DNA of 64,000 bases from Neptunomonas phycophila (GCF_001922575.1 NZ_MRCI01000001.1:2046001-2110000); one strand, 5' to 3'. Counted from the stretch's first letter, positions 18,222-30,131 are shown. Made by a program: numbers and translations. The notes: generated by a model from the sequence alone, not told the origin.

Positions 18222-19754
18222 TTACAGCGTTTTGTTCTTCCAAGCGAGGCTGTAAAGGTCTGTCCGGCGATCTTTCAAATTATTAACTGACCCTTCACTG
18301 CGTACCAGTTTTAGCTTATCCAAATCGAGGTCGCTAAACATGATCATTTCCGTGTTGGGTGTTGTTTCCGCCATGACAGCATCATGCGGGAAGGAGAAAT
18401 CCGATGGGGAGAACACCGCCGCTTGCGAGTACTGAACATCCAAATTTTCAACTTGAGGGAGGTTTCCGCAGCTACCACAAATAACCACATAGCACTCGTT
18501 TTCAATTGCGCGCGCTTGAGCACAATGGCGCACGCGTAAATACCCATTTTTTGTGTCTGTCCAAAACGGTACAAACAATATGTCCATATCTTGCTCAGCC
18601 AAGATACGGCCCAGTTCAGGGAATTCGACATCATAGCAAATCAATATTCCCACTCGGCCCGCATCAGTATCAAATACCCTAACTTCATTACCGCCCTGAA
18701 TAACCCAGTCACGACGTTCATGCGGTGTAATATGAATCTTACTTTGCACCTCAATGGTGCCATCTCGACGGCACAAGTAACTCACGTTATACAGTTGATC
18801 ATCTTCTACTAACGGCAACGACCCTGTAATCACATTAATGTTATAGCTCACAGCCATTTGAGACATTTCGTTTTTAAATAACTCAGTAAAACTAGCCACA
18901 AAACGAATGGCTTCTGTTTGGTTGCGCTGATCTGGGCTCAAGCCCATTAATGGTGCATTGAAAAACTCGGGAAACAAAGCAAAGTCGCTTTTATAACTTG
19001 AAAGCGCATCAATAAAATACTCAACCTGTTTGAGCATTTCTTCAACAGACTCCACTTCTCGCATTTGCCATTGAATAGCACCAATACGTATAAGCGTTTT
19101 ACGGGATTCAAGAACACTGCCTTCTGGCTCAAAGAAGATATTCCGCCACTCTAATAGCGTTGCATACCCCTGAGATTTTTCATCTTCAGGTAGGTATTGT
19201 TTCAATAACCGTGTTACCTGAAAGTCATTTGATAACTGAAAAGTTAGAATAGGATCATAAATTCGCTTGTGGTCAACCGCTTCGATATATTCAACTGGCG
19301 TCATTTCGTCTGCATACTGGTAATAATTGGGTATGCGCCCACCCGCCAGAATGGCGCGCAAGTTATGTTGACGACATAGCTCTTTACGCGCTTCATACAA
19401 ACGTCGTCCTAAACGATACCCCCGATAATCCTTATGAATAAGTACATCTAGCCCGTATAACGCATCGCCATCAGGATTATTCAAAATGGTTTCTTTTGCG
19501 CTAATAAGATCATCGTATGTATGCGGGTTGCTAAAACGAAGGTAGTTTACTTGCACAGAGAGTGCTACGCCGACGATTTGGTCGTGATCCACTAAGCAAA
19601 TTTGCCCCTCAGGTAAATCTTCCATCAACTTAAAGATTGTATGTTCTGGCCACGCCCCCCCAATATCGTCATAGATAGAATCCATCAACTCCTTTAGTTG
19701 AGGGTAATCTGACTTTTCAAGGTTGCGGATTTTCAGATGCAGATCTTCAAGCAT
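18222..19754 (-). CDS. GNAT acetyltransferase fused to carbon-nitrogen hydrolase
   Basis: 510 aa two-domain protein. The N-terminal GNAT domain (about 1-200) has the acetyl-CoA loop DYRGYRLGRRLYEARKELC. The C-terminal nitrilase-superfamily domain (about 225-500) has the Glu-Lys-Cys triad: E in FALFPEFFNAP, K in QSKIHITPHER, C in ILICYDVEFPE. This fusion is conserved in several phyla but its reaction is unknown; it probably acts on an amide. ATG 19754 has AAAGGA 6 nt upstream. Confidence 0.9.
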   Translation of the reverse strand: MLEDLHLKIRNLEKSDYPQLKELMDSIYDDIGGAWPEHTIFKLMEDLPEGQICLVDHDQIVGVALSVQVNYLRFSNPHTYDDLISAKETILNNPDGDALYGLDVLIHKDYRGYRLGRRLYEARKELCRQHNLRAILAGGRIPNYYQYADEMTPVEYIEAVDHKRIYDPILTFQLSNDFQVTRLLKQYLPEDEKSQGYATLLEWRNIFFEPEGSVLESRKTLIRIGAIQWQMREVESVEEMLKQVEYFIDALSSYKSDFALFPEFFNAPLMGLSPDQRNQTEAIRFVASFTELFKNEMSQMAVSYNINVITGSLPLVEDDQLYNVSYLCRRDGTIEVQSKIHITPHERRDWVIQGGNEVRVFDTDAGRVGILICYDVEFPELGRILAEQDMDILFVPFWTDTKNGYLRVRHCAQARAIENECYVVICGSCGNLPQVENLDVQYSQAAVFSPSDFSFPHDAVMAETTPNTEMIMFSDLDLDKLKLVRSEGSVNNLKDRRTDLYSLAWKNKTL

Positions 19755-20221
19755 GGTGTTTCCTTTAAGTAGCAATGTTAGCTTGTGACGTCAGTATAAC
19801 TAGCTGCAGCGCAGCATGAATAGCTTTTTAGTCTGCTAATTAACGCCTTTGTTCAGCGACGCATGCGTAGAGACCATCCTCTTTACCTATTGATTAGCGA
19901 TGGAAAAAAATACAACCGTACAGGGCTTATCATTTAGCGTTCACGTACCCAAAAGTTATTAAGCACAAAAACATGCAGAACGGGTCCAGAATTCGCTTAA
20001 GCAGAATAAGATAGCTGGTAAAAAAATCTTCATCATGTTTTTATGTCATTAAATTATCATTATTTATCAGTTAAATAGAAACTCAATGGCCTACTCTCGA
20101 TGAAGTAAGCGCACCACAAATATTCATGAGAGTAAATTGGTAGCTGGTAGATTTGATACCGTTTTTAGACGGCATCACGCCTTGATAAAGTGAATGCGAT
20201 ACACGATAAGGAGAGCCGCCA
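19755..20221. other. Intergenic region with no recognised gene
   Basis: 467 bp. TACTCTC (20092-20098) and GAGAGTA (20128-20134) are inverted, and TAGCTGGTA occurs twice (about 20013 and 20141). It must hold divergent promoters for the two flanking transcripts; none was assigned with confidence. Confidence 0.5.
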
Positions 20222-21013
20222 ATGATGACACATGCACTGGTCTTTACCGATCTCGACGGCACGCTTTTGGATCACCACTCTTATAGTTTTGCGCCTGCAA
20301 AACCCGCCTTGGCACAGCTGAACGAAAGGCACATCCCCGTCATTTTAAACTCCAGCAAAACGATTGCCGAAATTGAAGCAATTGCAGGTGAATTGAGCTT
20401 AGATACCGCCATAATTGCTGAAAACGGCAGTATTATCCAACAGCCCAACCACGCGGCCCCCGTTATCCTAGGCAAAGATTATGACTTTATTTGCCAAACA
20501 TTAGACGAGCTAAAGCAAGCACATGACTATTTGTTTGCGGGCTTCCATGATTGGACAGACCAAGAAATATCCGATATCACGGGGTTACCTCTTGAATCCG
20601 CAGCACGCGCGGCCAAACGACAAGCGTCAGAACCACTGATTTGGAAAGACACCAAAGAAGCACTCGAACGCTTTACAACCCAACTCAACGAAAAAGGCCT
20701 CACCTTAAAACGCGGTGGGCGCTTTTGGCATGTAATGGGCGATACCGATAAGGTTAAAGCCATGCAATACCTTATCAATGAATACCAAACAACACACCAA
20801 ATAAAGCCAACGGTCATTGCATTGGGTGATGGCCCCAATGATCAAGAAATGATTTCGGCAGCAGATATCGGGATTGTTATTTTAAATCCTGATGGCACGC
20901 CTCTTGCTATATCGGAACAGAGCGCAAAAGCGGAAGGTCGTCGAATTATCCGAACAAAAGAACCAGGGCCACTCGGATGGAACACCGCCATTATGATGCT
21001 TTTACAAGAATAA
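20222..21013 (+). CDS. Glucosyl-/mannosyl-3-phosphoglycerate phosphatase (HAD-IIB)
   Basis: 263 aa HAD phosphatase of the MPGP/YedP type. Motif I is FTDLDGTLLD (D10, D12), motif II the serine in ILNSSKT, and the acidic motif GDGPNDQEM is near residue 205. It dephosphorylates a hexosyl-3-phosphoglycerate to the compatible solute glucosylglycerate or mannosylglycerate. It lies 13 bp before a GT81-like synthase, giving a complete two-step pathway. Strong ribosome site AAGGAG. Confidence 0.88.
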   Translation: MMTHALVFTDLDGTLLDHHSYSFAPAKPALAQLNERHIPVILNSSKTIAEIEAIAGELSLDTAIIAENGSIIQQPNHAAPVILGKDYDFICQTLDELKQAHDYLFAGFHDWTDQEISDITGLPLESAARAAKRQASEPLIWKDTKEALERFTTQLNEKGLTLKRGGRFWHVMGDTDKVKAMQYLINEYQTTHQIKPTVIALGDGPNDQEMISAADIGIVILNPDGTPLAISEQSAKAEGRRIIRTKEPGPLGWNTAIMMLLQE

Positions 21014-21026
21014 TACGGAGAGAACC

Positions 21027-22241
21027 ATGTCTGATTACAAACAAACCGGATCCATTACAACGCTTCATCGTCTTCCGGGTTACGAATTAGAAAAGATAGA
21101 AAAAGAACTGCGTCGTTATTCCAAACGCAACCCAATGACCTTGTTATTACCCTCGCTGTATTCAGAATTAGAAGGTCCTGCACTAGAAAACATTATCGAA
21201 GAACTTAAGAAAGCAGACTACATCAACCAAATTGTGATTGGTCTCGACCAAGCCGATGAAGAACAATTTGAAAAAGCTAAAAAGTTTTTCGACCGTTTAC
21301 CGCAAAAGAAAATGATTTTATGGAACGACGGCCCTCGCTTGCGTGCCATAGCGGACTCACTTGAAAAAGCAGGGTTAGGCCCATCAGAACCCGGCAAAGG
21401 GCGCAATGTATGGTACTGCATTGGTTACATACTAGCGGCCAATAACAGTAAAGCGGTGGCATTACACGATTGCGATATTTTAACCTATTCGCGTGATATC
21501 CCCGCTCGGCTCTTCTACCCCATTGTTAGCCCAGCATTAGACTACGAGTTTTGTAAGGGTTACTACACACGTGTTAACAGCGAAGGCAGACTCAGTGGCC
21601 GCGTAACTCGCTTATTTGTACAACCACTGATTACCTCCCTGAAAAAACTATTGGGCAACACTGATTATCTCGAATTTCTCGATGCATTCCGATATCCGCT
21701 TTCCGGGGAATTCTCGCTCAGTACAGACCTACTCAGTGCCATCCGAATCCCCAGTGATTGGGGCTTGGAGATTGGGATCTTGTCGGAAGCTTACCGCAAC
21801 ATGACCCCACGCCGTGTGTGTCAGGTTGATATTGCCGATAACTATGACCACAAACATCAAGACATGGGCACTTCCGACCACGACGGCGGACTATCGCGCA
21901 TGACATACGAGATTGCCAAAGCTGTCTTCCGCAAGTTAGGAACAGAAGGCACCACAATGGATAGCTCGTTCTTCCGTGCATTAAAGGCAGTTTACTTGCG
22001 TGAAGCCTTAGATATGTTGGAAAAATACGATGCAGACGCCCATATCAATGGATTATCGATTGATATCAATAGTGAAACTAGCACGATTGAGTTTTTCTCA
22101 GGCAGCATTTTAGATGCAGGCGAAAAGTACCTGCATAACCCAATGGAGATACCGTTTATTCCTAACTGGAACCGTGTATTTAGCGCTTTCCCTGATCTAC
22201 CTGAACAACTACTAGAGGCTGTTGAGCTAGATAACGCTTAA
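21027..22241 (+). CDS. gpgS: Glucosyl-3-phosphoglycerate synthase-like glycosyltransferase
   Basis: 404 aa GT-A fold glycosyltransferase with the metal-binding DCD motif (D148, D150 in ALHDCDILTY), acceptor region LSGRVTRLFVQPL and GLEIGILSEAY, as in the GT81 GpgS family. It would transfer glucose from an NDP-sugar to 3-phosphoglycerate; the upstream phosphatase then releases glucosylglycerate, a solute made under salt or nitrogen stress. Donor specificity is inferred from family. Confidence 0.82.
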   Translation: MSDYKQTGSITTLHRLPGYELEKIEKELRRYSKRNPMTLLLPSLYSELEGPALENIIEELKKADYINQIVIGLDQADEEQFEKAKKFFDRLPQKKMILWNDGPRLRAIADSLEKAGLGPSEPGKGRNVWYCIGYILAANNSKAVALHDCDILTYSRDIPARLFYPIVSPALDYEFCKGYYTRVNSEGRLSGRVTRLFVQPLITSLKKLLGNTDYLEFLDAFRYPLSGEFSLSTDLLSAIRIPSDWGLEIGILSEAYRNMTPRRVCQVDIADNYDHKHQDMGTSDHDGGLSRMTYEIAKAVFRKLGTEGTTMDSSFFRALKAVYLREALDMLEKYDADAHINGLSIDINSETSTIEFFSGSILDAGEKYLHNPMEIPFIPNWNRVFSAFPDLPEQLLEAVELDNA

Positions 22242-22247
22242 GTGATG

Positions 22248-22282
22248 AGCAGTACCGCCTAGTTAAAATCGGCGGTACTGCT
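22248..22282. terminator. Bidirectional terminator
   Basis: AGCAGTACCGCC (22248-22259) pairs over 12 bp with GGCGGTACTGCT (22271-22282), followed by TATTT. It touches the stop codon of the convergent isochorismatase gene. Confidence 0.8.
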
Positions 22283-22821
22283 TATTTAATAAGCCGTAAC
22301 ACGTCCTTAAATGCTGGTGAACGACAATCGCCAATCATCTCAAACAAACACATTTCCAAACTCGTGACACCCGCACCTTTAGACAGTAGCTTCGTGATTG
22401 CCATGTCCTTATTTTGCGCGGTTCGCGACGCCACGCAATCGCTGACAATCTCTACGTTGTAGCCTTTTTGTAGCAAGCTCATCGCCGTCTGATATACACA
22501 GATATGTGTCTCAATGCCGCAGATTAGCCAGCTTTTAACACCGGCTTTTTCAATCGCCTCATTAAATGCATCAGCCCCACAGCCATCAAACGTCATTTTG
22601 GGTATAGGTTGATAATCACCTAAAGCATCACTCAAGCTTGCCGTTGTAGCGCCTAACCGGCTGGGGTTTTGTTCCAACCACACAATAGGCAAGCCTAAAC
22701 AATTAGCCCCTTTGGCTAAACCCGTGGCATTGGCAATCACGGATTCACTCTGATGAACAATCTCGGCCAACTTACCCTGAATATCAACAATAATTAAGCC
22801 GGTATCATTTTGCGAAAGCAT
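22282..22821 (-). CDS. Isochorismatase-family hydrolase (YcaC-like)
   Basis: 179 aa cysteine hydrolase. It has the catalytic Asp in LIIVDIQGKLA, the Lys in PKMTFD and the Cys in CGIETHICVYQ, the triad of this superfamily. The closest described group is YcaC-like hydrolases of unknown substrate. It is the distal gene of a minus-strand run with the DUF1294 and MFS genes. Confidence 0.88.
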   Translation of the reverse strand: MLSQNDTGLIIVDIQGKLAEIVHQSESVIANATGLAKGANCLGLPIVWLEQNPSRLGATTASLSDALGDYQPIPKMTFDGCGADAFNEAIEKAGVKSWLICGIETHICVYQTAMSLLQKGYNVEIVSDCVASRTAQNKDMAITKLLSKGAGVTSLEMCLFEMIGDCRSPAFKDVLRLIK

Positions 22822-22860
22822 GACTTCTCCTAACCTCGACCTTAAGACCGCTAAAAGCGA

Positions 22861-23502
22861 TTAGATAATACTATTTAACAACGAGCGAAGTGGTTCAGCA
22901 CCGCCCGATAAAGACAACCATAAAAAAGCGCCCACATTAATCAGCACTGTAGCCCAAAAGACTACCTGAAATGATTCCTTTTTAGTCTTATGCCGCATGG
23001 TTTGCTGGGCAACATAAGCTCCCGGCCAGCCCCCCATAAGCGCAAACAGATGGAGCGTACTTTCTGCTGTACGCCAATGTCCTCTTTCAGCGGCAGCTTT
23101 ATCGCCAGCATAAATCGCCAATGAGATTAAACTTAACACCACATAGGCCGCTAAAAGCACAATAGGAGTACCCAACCAAATAACCGAAGCGGCAACCCCC
23201 ACTAAAAATATTGCAGCCACAGAAAGAGCAAAATGTCCGCCAGAAGATTGAGTAGCACGATGTGTTTTTCTATTAGACTTAATCGAAACTCGTTCACCCG
23301 CTAGGAGCGCATCAGCCGCACATGGGCGGCCTCGCGCGTCAGTAGACTCCCGATAAGTAACCAACTGCCCTATCTTTGGCCGCAAACTACGATTGCTAAG
23401 CGCTTTAACATGTAAAAATATTTTACGGCCGCCCAAACAAGGTTCTACAAACCCGAAACCTTTGTCATCATCCCAAGAGACAATTTTTCCTTTAATTTGC
23501 AT
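22861..23502 (-). CDS. Cold-shock domain plus DUF1294 membrane protein
   Basis: 213 aa. An N-terminal cold-shock-like OB domain (about 1-70; GKIVSWDDDKGFGFVEP, IFLHVKAL) is joined to two hydrophobic helices and a DUF1294 region (about 125-210; GGWPGAYVAQQTMRHKTKK). The combination is known; its role is not. It may tether nucleic-acid binding to the inner membrane. Confidence 0.88.
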   Translation of the reverse strand: MQIKGKIVSWDDDKGFGFVEPCLGGRKIFLHVKALSNRSLRPKIGQLVTYRESTDARGRPCAADALLAGERVSIKSNRKTHRATQSSGGHFALSVAAIFLVGVAASVIWLGTPIVLLAAYVVLSLISLAIYAGDKAAAERGHWRTAESTLHLFALMGGWPGAYVAQQTMRHKTKKESFQVVFWATVLINVGAFLWLSLSGGAEPLRSLLNSII

Positions 23503-23516
23503 TCAAGCATTCTTCC

Positions 23517-24695
23517 CTAATTAAGTGCCGACATTTCCTTTATTGGTCTGCGTTGTGTCACGATCAATGCCAACATAGCCACGACTATGGCTGGAACCAT
23601 CATTAAATTAAGCATTTCCCAACCAAACAAATTGTGCCAATAACCCGCTAAGACACTCGCTGCAGCGCTAAATGAGAAAACAATTAGATCATTAACACCT
23701 TGGACGCGCGCTTTATCAGCAGGCTCATAACACTGGGTGAGTAACGTGGTTGCACCAATGAACGTGAAGTTCCAGCCCACCCCTAACAAGATCAACGCCA
23801 CCATATAAATTGAGTAACTTTGCCCCAACTGATTAATAACAATACAGGCCAAAAGCAACACACAGCCGAGTTGTATAATGGCGTAAGACCCAAATCGGGA
23901 AATAAGCTTACCCGTTAAAAACGAGGGTAAAAACATACCTAACACATGCCATTGGATAACAATGGCGGTATCACCAAATTTAAAGCCCCCTGAGTGCATC
24001 GCCAATGGCGTTGCCGTCATAATAAGCACCATAACACCATAACCAATAGCCCCAGCGGCTATGGCTCCAATCAGTGGCGGCTGTCGCAACAACTGCCCAT
24101 ATGAGCGTGGTGAGCTAGCGCGCTCGTCGACACTCAATGGTTTAAGCGGCAAAAAGTAAATGAGCAAGGTGGTTAGTACATACAAAACAAACAACACGGC
24201 AAAAGCTCCCAAATATTGCACATCAGGGAACAAATACTCAAACCAAATTGCCATATTAGGCCCTAAAACAGCAGCAATAACACCGGCCCCCATTATCAAA
24301 CTGATTGCTTGCGGTGCTTTATGGCTAGGAGCATGCTCTGTTGCAGCAAACCGGTATTGCTGCCCAAAGCCAATAGCAATCCCTAGTAAGAAGGTGGATA
24401 AGCAAAACAGCAAAAATAGCGATTCACTAACGGCATAAAACGCTAAACCAGCTCCGATTACCCCCACTACATTACCTAGTAAAAAGCCTTTTTTACGACC
24501 TAAACGCCCCATCAATAACGCGGCGGGTAATGTACTGCTCATTAAACCCAAAAATTGTAGAGCCACAGGCACAGTTGCCAACCCCTGCGGTGCGATGCTC
24601 TGGCCTATTAAAGCAGTGACCGACACTAAAAGAATATTCCCCGTGATCAATAATGCTTGCCCTAGCGCTAGCCCCCAAACAACTATTCCTAACAT
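23517..24695 (-). CDS. MFS transporter
   Basis: 392 aa with 12 predicted helices and the MFS loop motif LMGRLGRKKGFLLG between helices 2 and 3. The ATG at 24695 has AAGGA upstream; a GTG at 24725 is in frame but adds a charged, non-membrane extension. A LysR regulator lies 59 bp upstream on the same strand and may control it. The substrate is unknown. Confidence 0.85.
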   Translation of the reverse strand: MLGIVVWGLALGQALLITGNILLVSVTALIGQSIAPQGLATVPVALQFLGLMSSTLPAALLMGRLGRKKGFLLGNVVGVIGAGLAFYAVSESLFLLFCLSTFLLGIAIGFGQQYRFAATEHAPSHKAPQAISLIMGAGVIAAVLGPNMAIWFEYLFPDVQYLGAFAVLFVLYVLTTLLIYFLPLKPLSVDERASSPRSYGQLLRQPPLIGAIAAGAIGYGVMVLIMTATPLAMHSGGFKFGDTAIVIQWHVLGMFLPSFLTGKLISRFGSYAIIQLGCVLLLACIVINQLGQSYSIYMVALILLGVGWNFTFIGATTLLTQCYEPADKARVQGVNDLIVFSFSAAASVLAGYWHNLFGWEMLNLMMVPAIVVAMLALIVTQRRPIKEMSALN

Positions 24696-24754
24696 GTCTT
24701 CTTTCCTTTTCCTGCTTCCGTGCACAGAGTCTGTTCAATGGTATTTATCGTCAT

Positions 24755-25666
24755 CTATGCACTTTGTACGTCTGTAGTTTTTGGGAATTCTAGCTGCCAA
24801 CAGTCATAAATACATTCGCGGAACAATGAAATGAGAGGATCATGCTGACGACGCAACGTGGTAACAAAGTTAAATTCAATTTCAGGCACCTCTCCCTCCC
24901 ATACATACGCCAAACCTTCTTGCTCCAACCGAGCCGCCATGTCTTCTCGTAAAATGGATAAACCAGCGCCCGCTTTAACGAGTGCAACCATTGCCTCTTC
25001 TGTATCCACCCAGGCCAGTTGCTGCGGCGACACGGACTCGCCCGCAAATAATGCTTCGCAAATACCGTAAAAAGGACATGAATTAGAGGTATAAACCCAC
25101 GGTAATTCGGCCAAGGTGGCTAGGTCAGCCTGCCCTAACTCAGGTGAGAATACTTTAGGGATCACCACCTTCAATGGTACCTGGGTTAGCACCTCAACAC
25201 TCAACTCTCCACTTTTTTTAGGACCAAATGAGAAGCCCGCATCAAACTCGCCGGTGCGTAAGGGCCTTATAATTGTTGCGCTGGAGGTTTGATAAAAATG
25301 CAAATTCAATTGAGGACAGCGCGCTTTCATGGCTTGGTATAACGCCCCTGTTTTTACAAAGTCAAAGTCCGTATGGATACCAATTTTTAACTCACCGACA
25401 ATTTCATCACGCAATAACAAAGCGCGTTGGTGCAGTTTATCGGCCGCCGCCAGCGTAACGCAGGCGTCATCATATAAGCGATTACCCGCCTCAGTTAAAT
25501 TCATGCCTTTAGCCGAACGAACAAAGAGCTGAACTCCTAAAAACTCTTCTAATGCTTTAATTTGGGCACTAATCGCGGGTTGGCTTGTAAACAGAGCCTC
25601 GGATGCGCGGGTCAAGTTACCCAGCTCAGCTACTTTAACGAATGATTTCAGTTGATATAACTCCAT
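24755..25666 (-). CDS. LysR-family transcriptional regulator
   Basis: 303 aa. The N-terminal winged helix is typical (MELYQLKSFVKVAELGNLTR, SQPAISAQIKALEE), followed by a periplasmic-binding-like effector domain. ATG 25666 with AGGGA 7 nt upstream matches the usual LysR N-terminus better than the ATG at 25681. Located between the DUF1127 gene (divergent) and the MFS gene (same strand); either could be its target. Confidence 0.9.
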   Translation of the reverse strand: MELYQLKSFVKVAELGNLTRASEALFTSQPAISAQIKALEEFLGVQLFVRSAKGMNLTEAGNRLYDDACVTLAAADKLHQRALLLRDEIVGELKIGIHTDFDFVKTGALYQAMKARCPQLNLHFYQTSSATIIRPLRTGEFDAGFSFGPKKSGELSVEVLTQVPLKVVIPKVFSPELGQADLATLAELPWVYTSNSCPFYGICEALFAGESVSPQQLAWVDTEEAMVALVKAGAGLSILREDMAARLEQEGLAYVWEGEVPEIEFNFVTTLRRQHDPLISLFRECIYDCWQLEFPKTTDVQSA

Positions 25667-25844
25667 CTGCCAATCCCTCATGATCAGTTGCGTGCTAGTC
25701 CTGCATTATTAAAGCACATGTAACCACAGCCTATGATCACAATTACTGAACACCCCTATAAAAAGGAACGATTAGATTTACTTTCCCCTTAGTAGCAATC
25801 TACATCCAGCACCAAGAACGACAATTCCACTAAGGAGATTTACC

Positions 25845-26102
25845 ATGAAAGCACCACTTAACACGCTAGCCATACACAGCACGCATGCACCGCTATCCCA
25901 CTCGTTGGCCGTATTCTTTACGCCACTTGCACAGCATGCTCGCACATTTATCGCGCAACGACGTCAAGACTTAACAACATGGAACCAGCGCCGTCGCACC
26001 CGCCTTGCGCTAAGAGAACTTGATAATGATGCATTAAAAGATATTGGTGTCAGCCGTGCAGAAGCACTCAATGAAGCCAACAAGCCATTTTGGAAAGGAT
26101 AA
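25845..26102 (+). CDS. DUF1127 domain protein
   Basis: 85 aa with the C-terminal DUF1127 motif RTRLALRELDNDALKDIGVS, then EANKPFW. Small arginine-rich DUF1127 proteins bind RNA or affect phosphate and carbon turnover in some alphaproteobacteria; its role here is unknown. It has the strong ribosome site TAAGGAG and is divergent from the LysR gene. Confidence 0.85.
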   Translation: MKAPLNTLAIHSTHAPLSHSLAVFFTPLAQHARTFIAQRRQDLTTWNQRRRTRLALRELDNDALKDIGVSRAEALNEANKPFWKG

Positions 26103-26121
26103 CCCATTGTGATTTTTACTA

Positions 26122-26158
26122 TTGATAACGGTCAGCAGCCCAACATGACCGTTATCAA
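26122..26158. terminator. Bidirectional terminator
   Basis: TTGATAACGGTCA (26122-26134) pairs perfectly over 13 bp with TGACCGTTATCAA (26146-26158), between the convergent DUF1127 and tpm genes. Confidence 0.85.
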
Positions 26159-26167
26159 CTCATAAGC

Positions 26168-26809
26168 TTAGACGCTGGCTTTAAGTAGCCAAACCGCTTC
26201 CGAAGACGCCACCTTCCCTTTTAAACCGCCTTCTATAGCTTGGCGCTCGACAAATGTAAGCTGATAGGTCGCTTCATAAAATTCGCGGACTTGCGATTCT
26301 TCTACCGAAAAAGGAGGTCCCGGAATAACCGTTTGATCATACTCATAAGTAATAATTAATTGCGCCGCTGCACGGCTAATATTGATAAGGTGCTCGGCAT
26401 ATTGACCACGTAAACTGTCATTAAGCGCCACCAAAGCAGCCCGGTCATAAATAGCATCAACCTCTCCAATGATTTCAGCGGTTAAATCAAAAAAATCACC
26501 GACAAAAATATCAATATCAGGCGCGTGATAACGCATAAAATTGCCGTGCAATGTAATATTTGGCTCAACGCCCAGCTCTTCGAATAACGCTTTAATAGCC
26601 AGCTCGCTTAACTCGGCACCCACAACCTGATAGCCAGATGCCAATAACCAAGCTATATCTCGCGTTTTACCACATAACGGGATGAATACGCGGCTACTAG
26701 GCGCTAAATTCAACTTATCAAAGTGTGCTAATAACAAGGCATTTGTATCACCTTCGTGAAAAGCAATCTCTTTACGCTCCCATTTTTGATGCCAAAAACT
26801 AGCTTCCAT
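26168..26809 (-). CDS. tpm: Thiopurine S-methyltransferase
   Basis: 213 aa class I SAM-dependent methyltransferase. The TPMT N-terminus (ASFWHQKWERKEIAFHEG) and the SAM site VFIPLCGKTRDIAWLLASGY are diagnostic, and the length is normal. Bacterial Tpm methylates thiopurines and can volatilise selenium and tellurium oxyanion products. Monocistronic. Confidence 0.93.
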   Translation of the reverse strand: MEASFWHQKWERKEIAFHEGDTNALLLAHFDKLNLAPSSRVFIPLCGKTRDIAWLLASGYQVVGAELSELAIKALFEELGVEPNITLHGNFMRYHAPDIDIFVGDFFDLTAEIIGEVDAIYDRAALVALNDSLRGQYAEHLINISRAAAQLIITYEYDQTVIPGPPFSVEESQVREFYEATYQLTFVERQAIEGGLKGKVASSEAVWLLKASV

Positions 26810-26931
26810 AACAATCTCTTATAAAAATATCCAAAGGTTTCTTTGTATAAACTAACACTCTTAACCGTTGGATTTTTACTTTTTTAAAGCCTCACCTATA
26901 GAACATTAGTCGCGATTAAACGGATTAACCT

Positions 26932-27576
26932 TTACCACAGGTCTATTCGCTCAGCTACGGCCTGCGCAATCGCCTTACCTAAGACCTGATGTTGATCTTC
27001 GTCTAAATGAATCCCATCTTTAACGCTGGCCTTAGTAACACTGCCCGCATTAAAAAAATAGGTATCATGTACTTTGGCAATGTTTTCTAACTCCATCGCT
27101 AAACCAGCGCCACGTTTCTCAGCCCCGTCAAACTTATCAGCAATAGCTCCCGTTGGCTTTGTAATGGGTGGAGGGGCAACGACCATAATTTCCGGTAACG
27201 GCATGCCCGGCTCAACCGGTGCTTGACGAATAATCTGAATGATTTTGCCCGTGCCTTGAGCCGATAACCAAGCAGTATTGTTGTGTGTTACTTGGAAGTC
27301 ATTAGTACCCAGCATGATGACTACCAAACTCAATGGAGAGTGCATTTCGATCACTTGAGCAACACCTTGCGAACCGTCTCGGCCTTCTTTGAAAGGGTCT
27401 TCCCATGTTGTCCGGCGTCCATTGAGGCAGTTTTCAATCACACGTACATTCTTCCCAGACGAGTTCAACGCGTTTTCAAACACCCCCGGCCAGCGCTTAT
27501 TAAATGCCAAGCGCTCACGAGTATCAGGAATAATGCCCCAAGTCAGGCTGTCGGAGTAGATAAGGATTTGATTCAT
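26932..27576 (-). CDS. SGNH/GDSL hydrolase (arylesterase-like)
   Basis: 214 aa. Block I YSDSLTWG carries the nucleophile S10, block III is LGTNDFQ, and the C-terminal DGIHLDEDQH supplies the Asp/His pair. No signal peptide is seen, so it is cytoplasmic. It hydrolyses ester substrates; natural substrate unknown. Confidence 0.88.
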   Translation of the reverse strand: MNQILIYSDSLTWGIIPDTRERLAFNKRWPGVFENALNSSGKNVRVIENCLNGRRTTWEDPFKEGRDGSQGVAQVIEMHSPLSLVVIMLGTNDFQVTHNNTAWLSAQGTGKIIQIIRQAPVEPGMPLPEIMVVAPPPITKPTGAIADKFDGAEKRGAGLAMELENIAKVHDTYFFNAGSVTKASVKDGIHLDEDQHQVLGKAIAQAVAERIDLW

Positions 27577-27751
27577 AACGTTAAGATTCCTGTATAGCTT
27601 GAGTAGTACCCATTATTGTTATTTTTATTGTCTACATAGGAAGATAAGCATCTAATTATAAAGTTCACATTGCAACTCAAGTAGCCGCTTAAACTCAAAA
27701 GCTAAATGCGCTTTTATAAACAGGCATATGAATAACCACCCCAACATATGA

Positions 27752-27789
27752 CAAAAAAAATCCCCACGCTGCCTTAGACAGGTGGGGAT
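27752..27789 (-). terminator. katG terminator
   Basis: On the minus strand ATCCCCAC (27789-27782) pairs with GTGGGGAT (27767-27760) and is followed by a T8 run (27760-27753). It lies 33 bp after the katG stop. Confidence 0.88.
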
Positions 27790-27822
27790 ATTGGCTCGCG
27801 GGTTACACGTTAATTTATGACG

Positions 27823-30018
<2,196 letters not shown>

Positions 30019-30085
30019 TCAAGAGTAGGACTACAGTATTAACCAGTTATTCGAATATTGGTAACCAATTGATTTTATCAGTTTA

Positions 30086-30100
30086 ATAGTTATTCCCTAT
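30086..30100. promoter_or_regulatory. OxyR-like half site upstream of katG
   Basis: ATAG-N7-CTAT (30086-30100) matches one half of the OxyR consensus; the second half is not clearly present in register. It lies between the AraC gene and katG. Confidence 0.35.
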
Positions 30101-30131
30101 AAACCATCTAAATAGATTCATAATCAATCTA

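Noticed and set aside
30086-30120. Full OxyR tetramer site upstream of katG
   Set aside because: Only the first ATAG-N7-CTAT is in register; the second half does not keep the 7-bp spacing.
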